This document shows, piece after piece, positions 56,184 to 64,000 of a stretch of DNA of 64,000 bases. Every line of letters begins with the position of its first letter. Position 1 is the stretch's first letter. Position numbers and translations under genes: made by a program. The notes beneath the pieces are model-generated. The model was not told the DNA's origin, did not search any database, and saw only the letters and a program-made list of their open reading frames with translations. Where the stretch lies: NCBI GenBank assembly GCA_026874595.1, contig CM049318.1:36417956-36481955 (forward strand), in the 5' to 3' direction. The stretch is from Sipunculus nudus (taxonomy: Eukaryota; Annelida; Sipuncula; Golfingiida; Sipunculidae).

Positions 56184-57302
56184 CTAGCAGTTGTTACCGT
56201 TTTCCTTACTCAGTGGACATTTGAATGGCACGATTGCTCTAAGCTCTTTTCTCATCTCTTTATTAGTACATATATATACGAAGAAAGGGCAAATTTTATT
56301 CAGGTAACGAAACAACCCGGTCACACGGCCTATCAGTGAACGTGGAGTTCCAGCGATTGTATCGATCAAGAAAGTGACGAATAATGGTAAAATACAAATA
56401 ATATAAAGTACACTCAAAGTAAAAGTCATCTTGGCAAATTTGGTTATTGCGGTCTGTAAGTGATTAACATTATTAGAGATATGCTCTTTTTGACGCTTAG
56501 CTTGGATCAGGTGGTAGATCGTCACGACATTGACTATCATCAGTATCACCATTGTTATCACGTCCTGTACCATTGAGGTTATGGGGATGTAATATAAACT
56601 ATTAATGTCACACTTAGGGCTGGTGTAGTCCGGGAGGATTAGCAAAGGCGAATTTATCAGGCCAAACAATATTATCAGAATGAGTAAACCAACGCCGACC
56701 TTTTTTCGCGTGCACCAAACGGAAACCTTGAATGGGAAAGCCACTGCCACCATTTGCATCACCGCAATGCCAACCATGGCGCAACATGAGGTAGAGTGGC
56801 ACATCGCCACAACAAAGCTTGTAAAGGGGCACACAAACCCTGGCGTATCTTGTACTTTTCCTAACGATACTTCAATTACAAATATTATTCCTACGTAGCC
56901 AGCATTAACGACGCACAGTGAACACAAGTACAAAGTGATCGGTTGGCTTCGCATAGCCCTCCTTAATAACAAAGCGATGGCAAACACGTTTATGATGAGA
57001 CCGATGCATCCTATTACTTTTCCTGCATGCTGAATGTAAAGACTTTCCGTAGCGAATAGCTCCTTGTGTGCAGTTGATTCCGAGTTCCCCCAGTCTGTAA
57101 AAAGTCGTGTACTTGTTATCATCGTTGGCCAAGTAGAGGAGTTATTCCGGATGTAGTTCTGTTGGTTGTAATTATGCGGGGTCTCAACCTCTGTCGTGCC
57201 CAGGAATAAACCTCGTCGTGATCTGCAGGTAAACATTAATGATACTAGCTTATTACCTCTTTTTTTATTATTGTACACATGCAGCCATGAATACGCGATC
57301 AA
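56184..57302 (-). CDS. Divergent rhodopsin-like (class A) GPCR, orphan
   Basis: An open frame of 372 codons. The N-terminus has Asn-glycosylation sequons (NNSS near residue 53). Seven hydrophobic segments follow at about 93-115, 122-145, 157-183, 203-223, 237-263, 289-315 and 325-345. TM1 keeps the Asn (GLIINVF). Cys158 (TM3 top) and Cys231 (ECL2) can form the usual disulfide. The DRY motif is M-Q-M (182-184) inside an otherwise normal MVAVAFPF context. TM6 keeps Pro306. The NPxxY motif is degenerate (ICPFFVYIC), followed by a basic helix-8-like end. It has no internal intron. The true start is uncertain: an acceptor-like tttacctgcag at about codon 27 suggests the first ~27 residues may be intron and an upstream exon may exist. 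Ligand unknown; it could be a peptide-type receptor, but no subfamily is recognised. Confidence 0.8.
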   Translation of the reverse strand: MIAYSWLHVYNNKKRGNKLVSLMFTCRSRRGLFLGTTEVETPHNYNQQNYIRNNSSTWPTMITSTRLFTDWGNSESTAHKELFATESLYIQHAGKVIGCIGLIINVFAIALLLRRAMRSQPITLYLCSLCVVNAGYVGIIFVIEVSLGKVQDTPGFVCPFTSFVVAMCHSTSCCAMVGIAVMQMVAVAFPFKVSVWCTRKKVGVGLLILIILFGLINSPLLILPDYTSPKCDINSLYYIPITSMVQDVITMVILMIVNVVTIYHLIQAKRQKEHISNNVNHLQTAITKFAKMTFTLSVLYIICILPLFVTFLIDTIAGTPRSLIGRVTGLFRYLNKICPFFVYICTNKEMRKELRAIVPFKCPLSKENGNNC

Positions 57303-58430
57303 GTAGGCAATACACGATCCACTATGGCAATGTGGCGAACAAGTTGGCTATCGTCTAGTAAACCCAGGCGAATATCACAAATTATCAAACATGCAGGAGG
57401 ATTTACTAATATGTTGAGTTAAAACGTTTTCAGAAAGCACACAAAAAAATCTAACGATTCGTCTGGTTTATTTTAGTGAGGGCGTACTTTAAGGATAGTA
57501 GGCGTTGTAAAAAAAATTGAAAATATTTTCGTTCGCATAATAATATCTTCAGTGTGGCACAGTGGCGTAGCATAGCCTTATTGCCGCTCGGGACAATCAT
57601 GGCAATTGCTACCCCTCTAACAAAACATCATAAAACTGGACAACATATCATGTCAAATATCCTTGTTATAGGTTTATAGTTTAAAACAACGCATTTATTT
57701 GGATAAATTCTTTTGCAGGGAATTCATTTTCGCCATACATAAAAGAGCAGTCACCTCTTTGCTTATGTATATCAAAAGATTGCTCTAATTCCAAACAAGT
57801 ATATTTCCTTTTGAAACTCAGAGAAAAGAATAAATTGTAATTTGAAAAAAATACACTGCAGAATACGCATATAATGTGGCAACTGAATTTTTCAACTTAT
57901 GATTTATGGTAAGCTTAAATTCAACATGGAAAGATATTTCATTTGGTGTTATTCAATTCTCATCGCATATAAATACCATGTCACTTCTTCTATAAGTACC
58001 CATCTTGTTATCGCATATGCTGCAGCTACAAATACTATAGCGGTGTGATATACATGGTACTGCAGCAAGCATGACACTTATACATTAGTCTTTAATAAAA
58101 ATGCAATTTTATAAGTAATATGCAAAAAGGGCATGTTTATTTTTTTCAGAAAAAAAATCAAATATTTTGATAAGCTGTGACTTTTTTGTTCAATTATTAT
58201 ATCCTCATCGATAGGGATCGTTCGCAAATAATTTATTTGGTTCCACTACCCAGTTTATAATTCCTGAAATACTTGAAATTGGACACAGACAAAAACACCA
58301 AACGTTTAAATTTCTCACAAATCTTGAAAAAAGGACCAAATTTGTACTTTTAGTAATCGGTACGCTACTGGTGCAGCCCTCCATACGCAACGTAAAGACA
58401 CACCAACGTTGGTCGAAGTTTGGTAGAGGG
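57303..58430. other. Upstream region of the GPCR gene
   Basis: No recognised gene or repeat. It would contain the GPCR promoter and any 5' exon; none could be identified. Confidence 0.45.
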
Positions 58431-58559
58431 CCTAAATAGTCCAGTCAACGAATGACTTAGGTTGGACAAAATTGTTATCAAAGGTTTCTCACCTGAAATA
58501 GATTCAGTGATGGTGTCTTGGTGTACAAATAAAACCCCACCCGATTCCACCCATGGCAG

Positions 58560-59990
58560 AGTGCCTAGTCACACTAAGATGGCCGCCATTATAAGGGGTG
58601 AAATATTTAAATGCCCATAATTTCATAACTGACACAAAAACACATTTAAGGTGTCATTTCCATCTAACATTAGGATGCCCTTCATTTGGTGATACTTCTG
58701 AGGTCATAAATAGTATACTTCCGGTATTAGGTCAAGGTCAATGTCTAATTTCTCAGAAAAAAGGCCAAAAAATCGCCATAATATGGCATTTTTTCACCAA
58801 ATGTTATAAAAAATAATATTTCCATTAGATTAGGCTGCACCTTCATTTGGTCATACCTCAGAGGTCATAAAAGGTACATTTTATGCATTAAGGTCAAGGT
58901 CAATGTCAGACTTCCAAGAGATAAAGCAACAATCGCCATGATATAACATGTTTTGCAGGAAGTGGCATAGAAATGCATTAAAGTTGTCATCTCTAACTTA
59001 CTTAAGAATGCCCATGCATTTGGTGGCACTTCTGAGGTCTTAAAATGCATATACCATGCATCAAGGTCATGGTCAAAGTCAAATTTGGAAGCAAAAAGCA
59101 ACACTCGTAATGGTATGGTACTTTTTACAACGTGTTACAGAAACATATTTTAAGTGTCATTTCCACTTGACTTTAGGATGCTGAGGTTGCCCATTCATTT
59201 GTTAAGACTATAAGGTCACAAAAGGTTCCTGTCGAGCAATACGGTCAAGGTCAAAGCCAAACTTGGATGAGAAATAGAAACAATCGCCATTATATATAGC
59301 ATGTTCTTGTAGTTGCAGGAAATTGACATAGAAACACATACAAAGAGTCCTTTTCATCTCTTATTTCAACGCTCATATTCATTAGGTGATAGTTTTGAGG
59401 CCAGGAAAGGTTCATATCATACATTAAGGTCAAGGTCAAGATCAAAGGAAAACTGCAAACTGTCCATGATATGGCATGTTTTTGCAAGAAAGTGACCTAG
59501 AAAACATTCTCAGTGTCATTTCTGTCTAACTTCAGAATGGACTTTCATGTGATGATAGGTCTGAGGCCAGAAAATTATAAGTTCCTATCATGCATTAGGT
59601 TCAAATTTAAGGTTTTAGGATAACAGGCAAACTGTCTATGATATGACATTTTTTGCAAGGTAATGACACAGAAACATTGAAAGTGTTTCCATCTAAATTT
59701 AGAATAGACTTTCATGTGGTAATAGTTCTGAGGCCAGGGAAGTTTCATATCATCCATTAAGGGTAAGGTCAAGTTCTTAGGAGAACTGCTGACTGTCGAT
59801 GATGTGGCATGTTTTTACAAGAAAATGACATAGAGAAACATTATGGGCATCATTTCCAGCTAACAAAAGAATTCCCACTTATTTGGTGATAATGCTTAGG
59901 TCATAATTGGAACATATAATGCATTATGTTCCAGGTTAATTTCAAATTAGGTAGGGGATATAAGCCAAACTTGCTATGATATGATGCATT
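58560..59990 (+). repeat. ~170-bp tandem repeat, left arm, about 8 copies
   Basis: CTGAGGTCATAAA and CATTAAGGTCAAGGTCAA recur with spacings of about 148-187 bp (58.71, 58.86, 59.03, 59.21, 59.40, 59.56, 59.73, 59.91 kb). Several copies carry TCAAGGTCA. Confidence 0.88.
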
Positions 59991-61739
59991 CTGGACAAAT
60001 ATGACAGTAATGAGATGTAGGTAGATCTATTAACTTGTCACTCTGTCTATTTTGATTATGCCCACTCATCGAAAACAAATTCCACCTGCGCATGTTATAA
60101 TACGTTTTAAAGACAAGATTAATTTGAATGTATCTTACCATATATATTCATAGTTCATGTACATTCAGCATTATCTTCTTCAAGCGTATCCTTACTCTTA
60201 ATTTGTGTAACATTCGTGCAAGCATTTTTTTGGCATTAGCCACATACCGTTTTACACAGAAGTTTATCAGGTAAATGCTTATGAGATCAGGTTCCCCCTA
60301 CAGTTGCACTTAACTATTTTGATATGTTTAGGTGCTGGTGCATGGTTGTGTAACCCTGAGAGGCAAAGGAGGAATGGGAGATAATTTCAAACCCCACACC
60401 TCCGGGGGATTTTATTGCCACACAGTGCTTATTTGATATTTGTTAGGAGATCCTGGAGAAGGATCTAATAGACATCTGTCAGGATGAGGACACTGGAAAT
60501 CCATCTGAATTCTTACCCCTGATGGTTTCTTGCCACGGTTAAAAAATCATTGTCAATGGCAGATTCTGATAGGTATCAGTGATATGCTTTGCAGAAGGAG
60601 GGTCAGAGTAAACATTTCTGATGAGAATGCAGAAGGAAATGCAGAATGCCAAATCTGCACGACAGCGTACATAACCTTTATTTCTGCAACTTAACAGCCA
60701 ATCTGTTGTTGCTGAGGTTGCTGATGCATTTATGTCACACAGACACTATGCTGATACCACAGGTAAGACGATGTAGTTTAAACCTGTTTATGATAACATA
60801 AAAACGGACCATTTGTGTGACTACATGGAAGAGTAGCCAGATTTTGACCACATGAAATGACTTTGCATTCTTTAGGTAGATGCGATACCACCTGAAGCCC
60901 ATGTAGTATTGACAAAGTTCAGTCTTCCACAGACATCGCATGTATCATCAGGCCTAAGCATCGTGATGCACATTTTGTTTTGGTGGAAGTTGAAGAACTT
61001 AACCTGAAAAAGTTGACACTCTGGGTTTTGTGTTGGTGGCAGTGGAAGAACATACCCTGTAGAAGTTGAGACTCCGGGTTGAAATTTAACAACTCTAGTA
61101 GTTAAGGAGTTGGGGGGGGGGGTCTTATATCATAAGTAGAGCTTTCTTGATAGACATGTTTGCCATTCTAACATTTTAGGTAATTTGGAGACATGGAGTT
61201 AGCAGCTGGCTTTTTTTGTGTGCTGCATACTGTGTGTCCTTGAGCGGGTATCACATCCACTTACAAACACAGAAATTAGATATTTTGTGGAGGCTTCTTT
61301 AGTGTAGTTATACAAACCGACTGTTTTGCTGTTACCATGAATAGGTTGAAATTATTACCTGTGATGTCAACATGGGGTCTGTGTAACGTAAATACATCAG
61401 AACAAGCTGCAAAAATTTCTTGGAACTTTAGTCAAGAAATATGCCGTCCTACAGATTTAGCAGTCGGCATCTCCTTCTACATGCTCAACAGAGATATTTG
61501 CTTTGACCATCTCTTCTGCAAAGGATCTCACTCAACCTGTCAGAAACAGCCGCTTATATAGACGCTAAGGTTTAAGCTTATCATGTATGCTTTAGGGGAA
61601 CGGTTTCCATCTTCACATTGTTCTATGTCTCTCAGGGTTACAAAACAATCAGCACCTGAATATTTCAAAATAATTAAGTGCAACTGTAGAGGTTATGTGA
61701 TAAAATAAAAATGTACCTGCAAAACACATGCTATATCAT

Positions 61740-62330
61740 GACGATTATTATTTTTCTTCTAAGTTTGACCTTGACCTTGACCTTCATGCATGGTTTGTAC
61801 CTTTCCTGACCTCAGAAGTACCGTGCCATCACATGCATGGGCAATCAACAATTAGTTAGAATTGACAACTTAATCTGCATTATTATGTAATTGTCATGCA
61901 AAAACATGCCATCCAATGGCGGTTGCTGCCTTTTATCCTCCAAGTTTGACCTTGACCTCACAGCAAGATCATTTTGACCTCAGACGTATCACCAAATGAA
62001 TGGGCAGCCCAATCTCGAATTGAAATAACACTTGAGATATGTTTTTATAAAATTTGGTTTAAACAAATGCCATATCATAGCAATTTTGGGCTTTTTATTT
62101 GCAAAATTTTACATTGACCTTGTCCTAACACCGAAAATGTACCATTTATTTCACCAAATGAACGGGCATCCTAATATTAGATAGAAATGACACCTTAAAT
62201 GTGTTTCAATGTCATTTAGCTATGGAATTATGGCTATTTAAATATTTCACTCCTTATAATGGCGGCCATCTTGGATTTGGTGTGAAAATGACACTTTGCC
62301 ATGGGTGGAATCGGGTGGGGTTTTATTTGT
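61740..62330 (-). repeat. ~170-bp tandem repeat, right arm, about 3 copies, inverted
   Basis: Same unit as the left arm on the opposite strand: TTTGACCTTGACCTTGACCT near 61,766, GACCTCAGAAGTACC near 61,809, TCACCAAATGAACGGGCATC near 62,150. Confidence 0.85.
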
Positions 62331-62430
62331 GCGTTAAGACATCATCAATGAATCCATTTCAGGTGAGAAACTTTTGATAAAATTTTTTTCCAACCTTTAT
62401 TGATAAAAATCGTTGATTGACTAGACTAAA

Positions 62431-64000
62431 AGCGCGCTGATGCACTTGAAGGACAGTTTAGGTGAATTCCAAATACGACATACGACGCTGTGAGAATTTC
62501 TTATAGATGGCACTGTGATAGCCATTTTACAAATATTGTTAAATTTTATCGATATTTTTCGGAAAATAAGGAATAAAACCATTCCCCTTGAACAAAATTT
62601 GCGACACCCCTGACAATTCAAGCCACATAATGAGCATTTCCAAGGCGCATCCACAGAGGAATTAGAAGACTAAAGCAGAGTTTGACCGCTATCAGTTGTA
62701 ATGTAGATTGATTATAGGCGCCAGACGGACTTGACCAGCAAGGGCCATATTTTCATGCATACACACTACGTCATGATAGAGGTGAAAACTGATCTCTTAA
62801 AAAGCCGGCTGCTCACTACACGCTTTCACTGACTGATTCTCAGATCATAGTGAATACAAAATTGTGTGGTATGACAACCCGAGTGACCCGATATCGTCAA
62901 AGTATATGAAACCGCTGTCGCTAAAACCGGCCGCTCACCACACGATTTCTTCAACTGATACCCAGACTCGGGCGACTATGTACCCGCCTTGGTACAAAAC
63001 AGTGCAGCACAAACCCAAAGCGACTCGATTTTGTCTGTGTCTATGCATAACGTAGTCCATGGCTGTAATGTAACTTAACTAATAAGAAACAAAGGTATTT
63101 CACAGAATATTTTTTTTCAGTAGCAAAACAACAAATCGATAATTGAAAATGAAGGGAAATTTTCGACACAAAATCAGTTTATGCATTTAACAGAACCATG
63201 GCAGTCAAAGCGAGTGAGATGTCTTAGTTGATCACATCGCGAAGGTTTAGATCGGATGAACCGTTACACTATATTTGTTGATTCTAGAGATATCCATCAT
63301 GTGCGCAAAATATCAACAGAATTTGTCTCATGTTATAAAACTGTGTCTGTTTAAATAGTCCATTAGCCAGACCCTGAAAATTTGGTCACCGATACCATCT
63401 GAGGGGAATAATAGTGATTTTTGGCAAGGTATACAACCCTGGAGTTAAGTTAGAAAATGTGTGATATCATTGTATCGGTGGTAGCTTTCTGTGCGTATCA
63501 GCCCGTTTATATGCCTACCATTAAACCCATTCAGTGCACCACTTGTGTAAGACATATATCTCCCTGACATAAAATGTGATATATGCCACGATGCAACAAT
63601 TATACACTAATAATCTAAAATGACCACCGAAATGACTGTCATTTCTCGAAATAACGTAGAATTTAAAATCAACAAAATCTTGTCATGGTTCACATAAGAA
63701 AGCTAGGATACTATGGCTGAGTTATCCATTCTTATTATTTCAATTATCGTTTATTTTGTATCTGATTTTGTATTTCCAACAAATAATTTTATTCATCAGT
63801 ATAGAAGTTTTTATAGGAAAATAATGGTTTGATGTGTTTTGATAAAAGGGATCCATTTTTATTCAGTGCTTCGTCTGATCCAGTAGCTGGACTTTTGGTT
63901 AAATTATGTTACCCATAGAAAATATGTTTGGAGGGTTGAGTGAAAATAAAGAAAATATATTATTTTACATCAAACTAAGTTTCTTCTGTTTGCTATTGAT
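62431..64000. other. Right-edge stretch without recognised gene
   Basis: Two similar segments (GCCGGCTGCTCACTACACG near 62,803 and GGCCGCTCACCACACGATTTC near 62,929) suggest a degraded repeat. Nothing else was recognised. Confidence 0.45.

Larger units (their letters stand above)
58434..62430. mobile_element. ~4-kb foldback-like element with long inverted arms
   Basis: Left arm (GTTTCTCACCTGAAATAGAT, AACCCCACCCGATTCCACCC, AGATGGCCGCCATTATAAGG) matches the right arm in reverse complement (GTTTCTCACCTGAAATGGAT, same CCCACCC block, same GGCCGCCATTATAAGG block). An inner pair also matches: CTACAGTTGCACTTAACTAT at 60,299 and CTACAGTTGCACTTAATTAT (reverse complement near 61,685). The ~1.2-kb centre has no recognised coding sequence. 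Family unknown. Confidence 0.75.

Overview
This window is nuclear DNA from an animal. The protein-coding genes are split by many introns and spliced at GT/AG sites. The DNA is AT-rich and full of microsatellites, minisatellites, SINEs, MITEs and foldback-like repeats. Secreted MAM/TSP1/CUB/trypsin-like mosaic genes, a Helitron-like element with a core of ~181-bp tandem repeats, and tRNA-derived SINEs suggest a lophotrochozoan, most likely a bivalve or other mollusc. That taxonomic call is inference. No bacterial, viral or organellar genes were seen.

Layout. (1) 2.4-14.4 kb, minus strand: a partial gene (gene B) for a secreted protein with a signal peptide, a MAM domain and a CUB domain. Its 3' end lies beyond the left edge or was not found. 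Its introns hold a Helitron-like tandem element (5.4-6.75 kb), a tRNA-type SINE (8.6-8.95 kb) and a 32-bp minisatellite (10.65-11.77 kb). (2) 18.5-31.0 kb, minus strand: a complete 13-exon paralogue (gene A) encoding 758 aa: signal peptide, MAM, three thrombospondin type-1 repeats, CUB, and a trypsin-like domain. That domain lacks the catalytic His and Ser and the basic activation residue, so it is a pseudoprotease. Genes A and B share intron phases and domain order, which indicates tandem duplication. (3) 31.8-34.4 kb: an element bounded by inverted repeats whose arms are arrays of short palindromes. It contains a possible spliced transcript unit. (4) 35.4-35.9 kb: a decayed LINE reverse-transcriptase fragment. 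(5) 38.3-48.3 kb, plus strand: a complete 5-exon SRD5A3-like polyprenol reductase gene (292 aa). Its last intron carries a ~3.4-kb minisatellite. (6) 48-56 kb: repeats and MITEs without recognised genes. (7) 56.2-57.3 kb, minus strand: a divergent rhodopsin-like GPCR of up to 372 aa. (8) 58.4-62.4 kb: a ~4-kb foldback-like element with inverted arrays of a ~170-bp unit carrying TCAAGGTCA motifs.

The genes do not form an operon or pathway. The two MAM/CUB proteins are a tandem secreted family. The reductase (N-glycosylation lipid carrier synthesis in the ER) and the GPCR are unrelated neighbours. Exon boundaries were inferred by reading splice sites, keeping phase, and comparing the two paralogues. 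Repeat boundaries are approximate unless an exact inverted or direct repeat is quoted.
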